From Ulota crispa (lineage: Eukaryota > Streptophyta > Bryopsida > Orthotrichales > Orthotrichaceae), in contig OY987248.1 of the NCBI GenBank assembly GCA_963920765.1, positions 1,617,001 to 1,681,000 on the forward strand: DNA of 64,000 nt. Reading direction: 5' to 3'. Each line of letters begins with the position of its first letter. Within the stretch, counting starts at the first letter, position 1. The position numbers and the translations under genes are program-made. The notes under the pieces are model-generated. The model did no database searches, was not told the origin of the DNA, and saw nothing but the letters and a program-made list of their open reading frames with translations. Shown here piece by piece: positions 11,501 through 23,664 of this stretch.

Positions 11501-12364
11501 CTTTCTTTGCCGCAGAGGTCGGGGCAGTTCCGCCCAAGGTCGATGAGGGAGAGAATTTGGCTGTTCCAGCAGATTATAATCAAAGTGTTTGTGCATTATG
11601 TGGAGAACCATTTGATGACTTCTACAGTGATGAGAAAGATGAATGGATGTACAAGGGCGCAGTGTATATGAATGTTCCCGCAGGCTCTTCTATAGATGGG
11701 ATCGACAGGGCGGCTTTGGGCCCTATTGTCCACGCCAAGTGCCAGACCGAATCGGCAGCTACGGAAGATCTGCCCGATGACAGCGAAGAGGTGAGACATT
11801 GCATGTTGTTGGTTGTTGCGCAAGCTGCGTGGCAGGTGTTCCCAGACGGTTGTGCGAGAGTGTGATTTGACCGGGGGGTACGCTGGATTTCGTCGGATAC
11901 CGTGGGCAGGGTAGGCGGGTTTCTCAGTTCAAAGCCGATCATTTTGTGCTTGGGACGCGGTTTGAGAGGGAGAGGGCGTGGGTGGGCGTTTTGCAGGTGC
12001 AACCGGAGTTGATGGCGGCAGATAGCGTTCGCATGGAGGTGGACGGGGGAGGGGGAGACGACACGGCTATGCCGTTACTCGACAATTTTGATTCTTTGGA
12101 GAGCAAGGTATGATGCCCTTCACCAGTTCACAGCGCATCTGCACGCAGTCCTCCTCGGGTGGCTCTTCATTGTTCTGCTCTGAGAATGGTTTCGTGAGGG
12201 TGGGGGCATTCACCTGGAAGGAGCGTAAAGTTTTTGTACCGGGTGTGCTCCAAGTTTCGGGTTCTGCACGTTTGGCCGCGGGCGTCGTAGGATTGTCTCA
12301 TTTGCGTGGGTGCATCGCTTGGCACGACAATAATCTTGCTTTGCAGCGCAGAAAGGCGGGCTGA
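5585..12364 (+). CDS. PCFS4: PCF11-like pre-mRNA cleavage complex II protein (plant PCFS4 type)
   Basis: Model exons: 5585-5938, 6997-7098, 7640-7906, 8096-8203, 8416-9354, 9988-11790, 11997-12107, 12347-12364; about 1,233 aa, all junctions phase 0. PCF11 bridges the phosphorylated Pol II CTD and the cleavage/polyadenylation machinery (CLP1, CPSF) in the nucleus. The CID begins with [20 protein letters not shown], continues with [16 protein letters not shown] and ends with [21 protein letters not shown] follows as in plant PCFS4. Then come an Arg-Gly-rich stretch (8.68-9.09 kb), the conserved [14 protein letters not shown] motif, a Gln/Pro-rich region with a short polyQ, and the CLP1-binding C-terminus: a C2H2 finger (CKTCGLRF...HMDWH) and a second finger ([15 protein letters not shown]...HAKC). 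The tail KRRKAG could act as a basic/NLS end. Weakest points: the start (5699 is an alternative ATG) and the edges at 7906, 8416 and 9354. Closely related paralogues exist in plants, so the symbol marks the family. Confidence 0.9.
10621..10646 (+). repeat. CAG trinucleotide run encoding polyglutamine
   Basis: A short pure CAG run inside the large PCF11 exon encodes seven or more consecutive Gln residues in an otherwise Gln/Pro-rich linker. Length polymorphism would be expected here. Confidence 0.8.
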
Positions 12365-13480
12365 GTCAGAGGCCCGTTCCGTAATTGGTGTCATGCCGTG
12401 GGTGCGTGCAGGAGGAGAGCGGTGAATTGGAGAGCAGGAAAAAGAGAGTCCGGTATTGACAACATGTCTCGGCTGTGCTGGTATAAACCAGGCACGTGTA
12501 CAAGTGTGGCGAAACAGAGAGCAGCGGTTCACACGAGGGTGGTGAGCCGTCCACTATTTACAAAAGAATCCTTTTGTCGCTCTGCATCAGGGCAAAACTT
12601 TAGGTACGGCAGGAGTCATTTCATGTGGATGAATGAGGATCGAGGGTAGCTTGGGAAAAAGCCCGGGCCCCTTTTTACACCTGTGCTGTCTGGGAACGGG
12701 CGTCTCCTTGTGTGCTGGTCTTGTTGATGGATGATGTGAAATGGTGTATGTCAAGGTCAGTGAGCTGACTCCCAGGTACGCCCCAGGGCCTACGAGACGG
12801 AGACTCCAGTCGTGTCAGCAGTTTGTTGCAGGACAGGACACAACCATAACTATAACCAGCTATGCAGGACTTTTTTCGATCGGTTTGACGGGTACCGTAG
12901 GTGGTTATGGCGGTTTGGTTTGGGACGGATCAAGCTGTAGGTGCTGTGTCGTCATAGATGTGCTCGCTTGAGCAAAGCAGTGCTCGAGTGAATCATGTAG
13001 GGCTCGTGTGCAAATGCTGGGCATTTTATTCGGTGACAGGTTTTGATGGGTTGTAGATTTAGATTTGTATGCACCGGAAACGTAGGGCAATTTGTAAGGT
13101 GGTTTTGTTAGACGGTGGGCTTGTAGGAAATGTGGAGAAGTTTGTGGACCTGGACAGCAAGTTGTGTAGCATCTGAGGCCGCATGTAGGATGTTGGCTTG
13201 GATATCTGAGTGCGTGTGGTGTTTGCTGCCTCGAGGTCTCAGTTCGTGCTATTTCATGGAATTTTGAATAAATATATGTTGACCGGAATTCTGTTGTGAG
13301 AAAGACCCGATTTGAATTGTTATGGCCAAGAGTCTGGAGTGGTCTGGTGTAGGCGGCGGTTCTTTTGTTTTTGCCCGTGAGAAATGTTTGTGGCGATTAG
13401 AGATGGGCATTTGTATTCCCTTCAGGCATGCAATTCCATGCCTCTTTGTGCCATATGCATTTTGCAAAGCCAATGAAATC
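12365..13480 (+). other. 3' flank of the PCF11-like gene, GC content falling
   Basis: Follows the stop codon and probably includes the 3' UTR. Short open frames are present but none is recognisable. GC content decreases gradually and becomes AT-rich by about 13,450. An AATAAA-like sequence occurs near 13,267 (TTTTGAATAAATATATG), a plausible but unproven poly(A) signal. Confidence 0.35.
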
Positions 13481-16037
13481 TTGAGAAAGTAACTACTAAA
13501 CTCCCAAGAGGTTGAATTTGGAAGTTGGATTTGGGAGATTTACGTAATAGGTTTTCACAATATTGGATCTAACTTATTCAATTTTTGTTGAGCAATAGAA
13601 GAAACTCTCAAAAACGTGTTTATCATCATAATCTTGTAATTGCGTACTTAGTGAGTTCTTGGATTTTTGACAAAATTAGATCTTAAAAGCTTGTTGTTTA
13701 CTTTTCTTTGGTAAAGCACCACTTTGGTACAGTTAACATGGTATTAAATTTGTGGTTGTGAGAATAGTGGAATCTAGTGATTTTTATTCCTTGTTGTTGG
13801 TTATAATTATCAAAACTTTTGTTAATTGTTGTTTGTAGTGGCAGAATTTGATTTTTGTTCCTTGTTGATTAGAATTAATAAAACATCTATTAATTGTTGT
13901 TTGTAATGGCAGAATTTTGTCAAGTACTTAGAGTGTGATAAAACTTTTGAAGAAATCTAGCCACCCAAAACAAGGAGTGCGGCCCTAGACATGCATGAGG
14001 CAATTAAATCAGTTGATAACTTTCATGAAATACAAGAGATGGGGGTTGAAGTAGTGAGAAAACTTTAAACAATGTAACATTGTTGCATCAATAGAATTAA
14101 GCAACAAAATTAAGCTTGGTTTTTTGGCTATCATGCAAATAAGTAGAGCATAATTTTGGAGAACAAAAGAAAGTTGACAATCAAAGGAAATTTAATGATT
14201 GGAAGTTTTGAAGTTGATACCACATACTAGGTTTCAAATAAAAAATCATGTGGGAGATTATTGTAGAGAAGATACCTTTTTGGTTTAGATTTTAGATTAT
14301 TTTCTTGTTTACATTTTAGATTAGCCAGTAAACATCTATAAAATTCTAGTTTTGACAATTAAAGAACTCCTAAATCATGGTTAAGTGAGCATTATGATTG
14401 AGCATGTCTTTTTGGATTGATAAGCACACAAATAATGTATTTTTGGTGTTGCTGCTATCTTTTGAACTTCATAACAAAAGGATAGAAATAAAAATCAACT
14501 AAACAATACCTCCAAAATACATGTGATTTGAAAGTATGCATGGTTGCTTGTAGATGTAGAAAAGCGCACCATTGTTTAGTTGGTCTCTAATGGATTGCTT
14601 TGCAACTTTGAAGGATTATACAAGCACTCATTACTCTAAATCAAACTAGCAATGCTCATCACATAAAACTTTTGTTATAAGCAACCTAATGATGAAAAAC
14701 CTTCTTTAGTTTAGTTCAATGGCTTTTTAGTTTGAAATAGAAGAAGATCCAATCCTTCAACAAAGATTACTACAATCATATTAGCAAATAAAGCAATCTT
14801 GTTGGTTAATTCTCAAGCCAACTTGGAAGCAATAACCACCAAAGGTTGGAATATGATTGCAAGCAGCATTTTTTGTACCATGACATCCTTAAAAAGAAGT
14901 AAACAATGTTCCTAGATTGGGAGAGAAGGCAAAGTAGTGTTTCAAAACACGTAAAATATGTTCCAAGAGATTTAGCTTAGATTAGCAAAATCACCAACAT
15001 ATCTCTCTAATATCTTGATCTTGTAGCAATTTATCATGTCTTTTAAGTTTACATATATTGTGTTTTTTAAGTCTACATAATATTTAGAAAATATGAGAAG
15101 AGGCGAAAATGATACATAAAGATAGTCACCACATTCTAGAAAATGCCAATGCATATACAAACCATAATTCAAGAGTATAATTAAACTACTATACCTTCCT
15201 AGCAGGTTCGGCACTTTTGTGCCTAATAATTGTTTAAAGTTCAAAAACAAGCTTAGGTAGTTGAAAAAATAAAATAAAATTTTTAGTCATTTATGAGTTA
15301 AAGTTTTATAACATTTAGGCATTACTCTAGTAGACTCAGTAACTAAGCCAAAAAATGATTTGATTGATACCAGTATGATCATCTTTTATTTGCAATAGAA
15401 TACTTGATTTGACAAGTTAGTCATTTATAGTACTAAAACATCGCTGCCACAAAATTAGCTTTTGGGCATTTATTTCAACAATGATGTTTACGATTCTATT
15501 AAACACACTGATTTTTTGCATGCCAAGCTCTTAATAAGGAATAGAGTGATTTTTTATCCTATTTAGGCACTTTTGCGTCCAATTTTTTAAGACTTTGTTC
15601 TATTTTTTTTTCCGCAAGTTTTAGGTAGTAAATTTGTATAATTTCCGAAAAATTTGGGCAAATTTTTAAATAATTATTTTGTGCCAAATCTGTTAGGAAG
15701 ATATGGTAATGTAAGGTTCTCTATATACCAAGTTTTAAATGCAATCTCATCTCTATAGGCTGCGCAACAATTGCAATCCATGCTAAATATTGGATTTTCA
15801 ACAACTTAGAAGATTAATGAGTGTTAGCCACTAGCAAGAATATGTTTGGCAATGGTTTTTTCCTAGATCTGGTTTATATGGTGTGATAGGTGCAAGAGAA
15901 GATTCAAAAATGAGGTACCACTACTAGATTGAGTTTTGAAGAGGGCTTATATTGCAGCAATTCATACGGGCCTTACCAGCTCAAGAGCATTACACTTACA
16001 CCCACAAGATGAAGATACACGGAGATGGAAACAGCCT
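13481..16037. other. AT-rich stretch without a recognisable gene
   Basis: Only short, stop-rich frames on both strands. Apart from the tandem duplication at 13,787-13,920 I see no structure I can assign. It may hold old transposon debris, but no terminus or domain is visible to prove it. Confidence 0.4.
13787..13920. repeat. Two-copy tandem repeat, unit about 71 bp
   Basis: The two units start with TTCCTTGTTG at 13,787 and 13,858 and share AATTGTTGTTTGTA and GGCAGAATTT blocks in the same order. Diverged by several changes, so not recent. Confidence 0.65.
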
Positions 16038-18212
16038 TTAACCCCTAAGCGTGTCGGCGTCCACATTTTGGATGACGAACAGAAAGAAAACCCTACATTT
16101 CATAGATGAAAACAATTTTTCATCCATCCTTTTTTTTAGAGGTAGATATCATTCTTTTGTACCCAAAATGCAAAGAGTGGCACTTGTATGAGGTTGCATC
16201 ATTTTTTGGTAAATGCAGGGTTGCAGAGTGTACTGAAAACACAAAATTTTTGCTTGCCCAGTGACAATTTTAGGGCATAAGCTTGAAATTTTCAGAGAAT
16301 GTTGTGAAGAGTGGGCAACTCTATTGCGTACGATGTGCTGATGTCAAGTGGATGCAGGAGCATTTACTATCCTCAAAGAATGTACCTTGAGGGCCGCTTT
16401 GTGGAACCATTGAAAATTGTGTATGAAATGCCTTTCAATAGGAAAAGTGACACTTGGCACTCACAGCTTGTCTCGAGAAGTAAGAAATTCAAAATCAAAA
16501 AGTATACTACCTTTTCCATTAGTGCAAAGAAGGTCTTGTAGAAATTCATGAATATTGCTTAGTAGAAGATTGCACTCAGTCTATGCAAAGAAATGCCATC
16601 ATAGTTATCCTTAGTAGACAGCTACAAACCACGCAAATTGGAGGCGCTTCATGCATGCAAAGCATCACTCTTGCACATATACACAAACTACTGCAATGTA
16701 GAGAGATTACATACATGTTGCAACCTAGTTTCATTTACATGGAAATACATGTACCTTGCCAAACACTCATTGATGTCAGAACACAACCGTCAAGGAAAGC
16801 GACCATCAAAGCCGGCAATTGCATTCATTCATAGCTCCAATGAAAAGAAACTTGCTCAAAACACAACCGTCAAAGGAAGCAAGCATCAAAACCGGTTGAC
16901 GGAAGCAAGCATCAAAGGCGACAGTTGCATTCATAGCTCCAATGAAAAGAAACTTGCTCATCACTCATAAGTCGACATAAGAGGACATAGAACAACAAGT
17001 TCTTCGTAGTTGAATGTGTGGTATGATCTCATGTACATTGTATTCATGAGAACACGACAGTAAGGGCGTCCTTTTCTTTTGCAGAGTCCAGTTACAAGCA
17101 ATTTCATGAGTTTGTAGTTTTCATATTCAAAAGATTCGGTGCACGAGGTGATAAGTTGTAGCTGTTGTACCTTGTGATCTTTCCTATCTTCCGTTCACAT
17201 CCCTTGCTTCCTCTTTGTTCAAGGTAGTGAATGACTCTTTAGAGTTTAGGCTAGGTAGTGATGTTGTAGTAATTTACTGTGGCTCTTCAAACTTTCATGC
17301 TTCAACATACTTCAACATAACATCTGCATAGTATCGGATGCAGCGCATCATAATAGAAAGCCACGAGGTAAGTTTTTTATTATTCAATACACGAGTTCAG
17401 TTGAAGGTCATTGGATATGCATTGTACATTGTACAACTAGACAATTTGTTGTGCATGTATGGCATTTCCATGAATAAAGGATTGCAGGCAGAGAATCTTA
17501 CGTTTGTAACTTTGTATGACTATTCAACTACTTGATATCATTTGGATGGGAATTGCAAGCTTGTTCTTTGAAGTTTCAAAATTACAACAAAACCCACACA
17601 CATGCATGTGATTTGTGTGTGACAAGAGTAGCATCAAGTACGTACCTTACTTGAATACTAGTTGCATTTGACGATAATGAAAAACATTTTTCATGGCAAT
17701 CGTGGTTATGCCGTATGATCAACAACCTTCCTGTTTGCCATACATTTGGAAAAACATACGTCACTAGGCCACCTCCATTGGAGCAAACAATCGCCAAACT
17801 CAACAAATACTAGGACACTTTGACAATCAACAGTTACTCAACATAGCAGTGTCGAGAGGAATTAGGAGGAAAGACACACCACAAGGTCTACTTCTTATTT
17901 TGTTACCACTATGCTCGCATATTAGGGTGGAGGGAGAGAGTACTAGAGGGTTGTCGAGAGGGATTTAGCAACAACGTGAATCATACCCTCTGATTCTTGA
18001 TGTGGCCAGACTCTACTGCACCATCGTGCTTGTGCCGAGTGTACATCTCCTCCATGTCAGCTTGAACAATATTGCATTGCCTAAACTCATAGTCTTTGTA
18101 GTTAAGAGCACAAGTCACTGTGCAAAGTAAGAGGGCGTCTTCTTCTGTAGCTTTGTTTCATTTGCAGCCTCCTTTTTAGACTGCTGATATCACTTCATCT
18201 TGATCTGCAAAG

Positions 18213-21200
18213 ATGTCGCACACATTGTCAGATGACAACAACACTGAGCAATGACCGTGGAAAGGGAAGGAGAAGGTCGATGAGAGCTTTCATGACTTGG
18301 CAAACATGGTAAAGCATGTGCAACACTCTTCCTATGTGCCGATGGTTGCACATATGGATCCGCCAAGCAATGAGCGTCGCATCTTGTCTCCTGCTTTTAG
18401 TGTGATGGAAGCTTCCAAGCTACAATGCATACTGCCATGGCAAAGTGACTATTGGAGGGTGCACACATTGCTGCCAAGTATCAGAGCTGTTGCGGTGAAT
18501 ACTCTAGTGCCTGTGCGTTTTCCAGCCTCCATTCTCATTGCACAAGGACACAAGGAAGATGTCAACTTGGCAGCTTGGACTCTTAGTCTAACTATACATT
18601 TATATGTTTGTAGTGATCGTCCTCAGCTCATGTACGTGGTCTTTCTTGATAGTGGGCAAGAAGTGCATGTGCCCAGCGGCAAGGTGGATTGCATTGCCAT
18701 CGTTAGTCAGAACAAACCAAAAGATGGCACACATGATGACACTAACGCTAAGGAAATTGCTTTCCAAGCACTTGGTGGACATCCATCGTTGCAAGATTGT
18801 CAAGACAAAAGCTTGACATCATACGGTAGTTTTTGTTCTTCTCTTCTTTGTTCCTCCACCGCTGGTGACTACGCCCATGATGTGCATAACAACATCTCTT
18901 TTGCAAGAAGAGACGCTCGCACTGCCATTGCATCTGATCCTGGCAATAATAACAATGAACAAGTGATGGCAAAAGCGGTTGCAAGAGCGCATCCGCCGAA
19001 AGCGGAAGTTGACGGGAAAAGTTTGCTTATCGGTAGCCTACGTCCACCATATCCCGTCCCTCCTTTGATGACGGTGCCTGATTCCTTTGTCAAAAACTTC
19101 ACGCATGATATCAATTTGAACGTTCATTCTTTGAACGCCTATCTAGTCACTTCTGCAAATGACTAGACCTTGCCATCAGCTCTTGGGAATGCACCACATC
19201 GATGAAGTTTACAATTACACAACAAAGATGAGGCCGTTGTAGCTGGGTCATCTTGTCTGCACATGGAAGAACTTGTGATCAATGGCAATGGCAGCAGACT
19301 CCATTGTGATTTGCTTCAACGAGGAGCTCAAGCAGCGTGCTCAACTCCTATGACGTTCACGCCCGTGACAATATCACCTTCTACGCTGTGCAAGAATCCG
19401 GCATTGGTGTCCAACAGGAGACGTGGAAAACGAGCTAGATCTAACACTTCAATGCAGCTGCCAGAACATGGAAATGGCAGTGCTCATTGTCGAATGAGCA
19501 TGCCAACAATGGCGGGCTATAACAACAAGGGAACACATCCAGCGCCAATGGGATCAAACGGTCAAGCTGGAATAGGCAGGTTTTTAGCAGCCGCAGCACG
19601 CTTGTCATTTTTGAATGCCCATGCAGAGGAGACGTGGACAACAAACAAACATGCGTTTGCAGCACCAATCCCATGGTTTTCAGGACTTGCTGGGGGCCCT
19701 AGCTTCCCGTTTTACAGAAAGCCAACAATTTTGTCACTATTCAGCTGATTTTGGAGCAAACAAACTCTCCAGCCCATTTGCAAGGATAGTAATAGATATG
19801 CCAGCAAGCTATCAAATACTACACAATTACTGCTTGGAGGAGCAAATTGGTGGCCACTCACAAAAGCGGAATTAAAAGCATTTTGTGTGGTGAACCTCCT
19901 CATGGGCGTAAAGCAATTGCCCAATCACCAAAGTTACTAGAATTGCTAGAACAAATTCTTTATTGTTCAAGCATATCCACTATCATGACAAGTAGAAGAT
20001 ATGAAGATATTACTCGTTGTCTTCATGTGGCAGATGACAGTGCTGCAGCTATTCCCGGCAACGACAGAGAATCTGACAAACTGCAGAAAATGAGGTGGCT
20101 AGTAACTGAATTGCAAGAACGCTTCAAAAGCAGCTGACATTTGAATCAAGAGGTGACGGTCAATGAAAAAATGATTGCGTACAAAGGAAAATATTGCCTT
20201 GTCAGGTAGTATATGCCCAAAAAACCAACCAAGTGGGGCATTAAGGTCTGGTGTTTGGCTGATGCGCGCAAAAATTATGTGTATGATTTTCAGATCTACA
20301 CAGGGTCCTTGTTGAGGGAGGAGTTGGGTGGGAGGTGGAAGGGGGGAAGCAAAGAGTCCGCATGATGTAGTGATGCAGTTAATAGAAGGCTTACATGGTA
20401 TTGACCACATCGTTTGTATTGAAAATTTTTTCACATCGATGAAATTGTTGGAGGAGTTGCAAATGTTGGGCACATTTGGCGTCGGGACTGTGCGTTGCAA
20501 TTGCTTAGAGTTGCCGCAATTGTTGAAGGATCTAAAGACCTTTTCCAAAGAACCACAGGGAACACTACTATGGCAGATGCTCAAGAGTAGAGAGATAGCA
20601 GCAGTTGTGTTTGTGGACAGCAAAGCAGTTTTAATGCTATCCACATGTTATCCTCCTGTTTCTAGCGTTGACAAAGAGTGGCCAATAATCCCAAGACGCA
20701 TCCAAAATGAAGTGAGAGACTTGCCAACCTCGCCCATTCACAAAGCTTATACAAAATTCATATGGGGTGGACATTGCCGATCAACTTCAAGGTAGCTATT
20801 CTTGCCAGACAAGGAGCCACAAATGGTGACACAAAGTCTTTTTCTACCTCTTAGACACATTGATTGTGAATTGCTATATTTTGAACAATGCTGCAGCTGA
20901 ACAGCTAGATAGAGATGTTGTGACCCACATGATGTTTCAGTTACAAGTAGCAAATGAACTCAGTTGTCCTTGGATAGTGCAACGGGGCGCAGTATCCCAA
21001 TTTTGGTTGGCAATACCAGAAGTTCATGGGTTGGTGCGAACTGGCCAAAGACGCAAGTGTCGTGCGTGCATGGCGTCACGACGTACAAATCTTGCGTCTG
21101 TTCAATATGGAGGGGTATATCTACACGCAGGGGATTGCTTTTAACATACCCACCATGCTTTGCGAAGATGAACAGTTATCAACCAAGTTTATGAAGCAAT

Positions 21201-21268
21201 GGATGGACAAGAGAAGAAGTGAAGCGATGTTACTGTGTTTTGCTGAGCAGAAGACAAACAAATTGTGA
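18213..21268 (+). pseudogene. Decayed piggyBac transposase (DDE_Tnp_1_7 type)
   Basis: A reading frame starts MSHTLSDDNN at 18,213, meets one in-frame stop, and reopens to 19,166; further pieces lie at 19.26-19.75 and 19.75-21.27 kb in shifting frames. Family landmarks: WWPLTKAELKAFCVVNLLMG, then RRYEDITRCLHVAD, VNEKMIAYKGKY, KPTKWGIKVWCLADA, CIENFFTSMKLLEEL, GVDIADQ..., KW..KVFFYLLDTLIVN, and a Cys-rich C-terminus (RKCRACMASRR...GDCF). The family triad is D-D-D: the first position, normally VDE, is VNE; the second, normally DNF, is ENF; the third (GVD) is kept. Together with several stops and frameshifts this is inactive as transposase. The 18.2-19.2 kb part has no recognised domain and may be the divergent N-terminal region. 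Confidence 0.85.
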
Positions 21269-21621
21269 ATGCATAATTATGAAATAGCAGATGGTCAACA
21301 TATATGAAGCTTTTTAGTCTGTTATGTAAAACGTGACAAGCATGAAGTGTCATGGTAATTTTGTATATGTATAGTTGTGACTTGTGTAGCTTGACGTGTA
21401 CATGATGTAGTTATTGGATTTTTCTTATTTGATATGAGGTGATTGTAGCATCACCTTGTGTAGTAGGTGTCGCTGAACATCCACAAAATCACTACTTTTG
21501 TGCTTTGAAGCATACCGCAAAATGTACTGAGTATAGATTTTGGCATATTAATACTATATTCCTTGTTAGCTCAGTAAAGATTTGATAGTGTAATTGACCT
21601 AGTGTGACAAACACGCTGATC

Positions 21622-21650
21622 GGATGAGTGTGAGTGTGAGTGTGAGTGTT
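21622..21650. repeat. GTGTGA microsatellite
   Basis: Four or so tandem GTGTGA-type units inside the piggyBac candidate, downstream of the transposase relic. Confidence 0.75.
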
Positions 21651-23351
21651 TATGTATGTGTTGATAATAATCATGTTTGTCACGATGTGTGTTTGCTGTG
21701 AATGCTGGAATGCTTGTTGTATGGTGTTTGTGTTGTCCCATACGGATAGGGCTCATATGCGGCAATACGGGCATGAGCACTTGTATAACCTCCTCCCCCC
21801 CCCGTAAAAAAATGAGCAACAAATGAAGTGCAGGAACATAAATTGTGATTCGCATTGAGAAGAAAGGCTTGCATTTTGGGAGGGCGATGGGAAGCGTTGT
21901 GCCAAGGAACAAAAGTGGTGAGAGGGATTCTTGGAGTGAGTCGACCTCATCAAGTACATGACAATTTTTGTAGTATCATGTATCCATGGTAGAGAGTTGG
22001 ATTGCCTCACTTGTGGGGAGGATTTGCATGTTCATCAAAGCTAAGGTAACTGTGTCCATTCCTAATCGTTTAGCAGCCCGTTCCCAATTCCAACCATCTG
22101 TTCCCAGTGGACACATTTCAAACTTGATATATACAGATTGAGTATATTAATGGTTGGCATTGGGGACAGGTCGGGATTGGGGACATCTACCTTATGTGGG
22201 CTTACTGCTCGGATGGGTGCCCAGTTCCTCACCCATCTTTTGCAACAGTTTGCTCATTATTTTGGTTGATAGATTCGAGTAACAGTGCTCAACACATTCC
22301 TTTGGACAACACATTCTTTTGCAATTCCTTGCATCAAAATTCTACTTGTGATCATAAATTGTCTAGTTCTAGGCTGTTGTTGTCAGTTAATTTGTCTTAT
22401 TTTGCTTGGACAGAGCTAAACTAGCTATATGCGCACATGGGCAGTTTGCACATAAAGTTATTTTTTGCCTTTTGGTCATAATGAGAGCTTACTGCCCACC
22501 TGCCCAATGAAGCCTTCATCTCAAAACAAGATGACATGCTTCTCATTGCAAGCCTTCCATTTCTGAAGGTGTTGGTGCATCTCCACATTTCAAAATTGTT
22601 TGCTATTCTTGAAAACATGTGCTCCACAATTTATATTTTTCAAGATTTTTCTAGACAGCAGAGGACATTCAAAATTGAAGTATAATCCAAAAGAAGCGCT
22701 CTACCCGTGCAAGTCAATGCCCTATCTTGTTTAGTCAAAGCTCATGATCTTCAAATCAGCTATGAGTTTTGAAATAATCCTTTGTTGTTTGAATTGCTAT
22801 GAGGCATGACTTGAAGATCATATGGTTACTATTTCTACTCTCCTTTGCATCTTTTAGAAATTGCACCCGACAGTTTTACAACTTCTCACCCTTCCCAACT
22901 CCTAAGCATGATTGAGGACACTAAAAGGTTAAGGCACAGTGGACTACCAAATCACCTTTGTTTTGTAGATTAGATAATACCTCTATGCTTTGGAATTATG
23001 TTCCACCAAAGTATATAGTTCCATAGGACACAATGTCTCACTTGATTTTTTTCCCACTAAAGGTTTCTAAGATTTTCTCCTAGAAAGTGGGATTTTTTCA
23101 TAAGTGTTTTGTCACACCAAACTCTTAAAGAACCATAGGACATAATATATATGCTGATGTATATTTGTCATTTGCTACCAATAAGAAATTTTAATTTGAG
23201 ATTTCCAATAACTCACTAGAACTGCATTGATCTATTCTCCAACTTTTTTGTTAATCTCAAATATAGTAGAGGTGTGGATTCATTTCAAATACAAAAAAAA
23301 TACCCTATATTGTACTGGTGGCAAAGGGCCTTCCAGTCGTTTAAGGGTTAA

Positions 23352-23664
23352 TACAGAAAACACCGCAGTCTAGGGACGTGCCCTATTTTTTCCCTCTAAC
23401 AAGGGGGGTTTTTCCGAAATAAGCAATTCCATTTTAAGCGGTGATGAAAATGAAGAGGCAACGACGTTGTGACAAACAGAAATCATCCTCTGGATGTGGA
23501 ACGGATGAAGTTAGGGTTTCAAGATTGGACCCGTAGTCGTCGTTGCCTTCGCTGTGCTTCTCCCAAGAGCACTCTGTTTCTGAGCTCGAGCTCTTATCCA
23601 ACGCAGTTGTAAAGCTTCACATTCTTCTGCTCCAAAGAGTTGGTTGTCCACACAGCATCCAGTG
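23352..23664 (+). promoter_or_regulatory. Upstream region of the DUF615 gene
   Basis: Short interval between the right end of the piggyBac candidate and the proposed start codon. GC content rises after 23,450 as often seen near plant 5' UTRs. No specific motif can be assigned. If the piggyBac boundary is right, the transposon inserted within about 300 bp of this gene's start. Confidence 0.35.

Larger units (their letters stand above)
16038..23351 (+). mobile_element. Candidate 7.3-kb piggyBac DNA transposon
   Basis: The boundaries are proposed from TTAA at 16,038-16,041 followed by CCCCTAAGCG, and CGTTTAAGGG followed by TTAA at 23,348-23,351; the inverted ends agree over about 10 bases with mismatches. 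The interior holds a decayed piggyBac transposase in the matching orientation (18.2-21.3 kb). The long non-coding flanks (16.0-18.2 and 21.3-23.3 kb) show no other gene, and nested insertions there cannot be excluded. The transposase assignment is firm; the outer limits are moderate. Confidence 0.55.

Noticed and set aside
13481-16037. Possible old retroelement debris
   Set aside because: Text looks repeat-derived, but no terminus, primer site or domain could be supported, so no element was called.
21622-21683. Possible CRISPR-like or structured repeat
   Set aside because: Simple GTGTGA microsatellite without spacers; no CRISPR array anywhere in the window.
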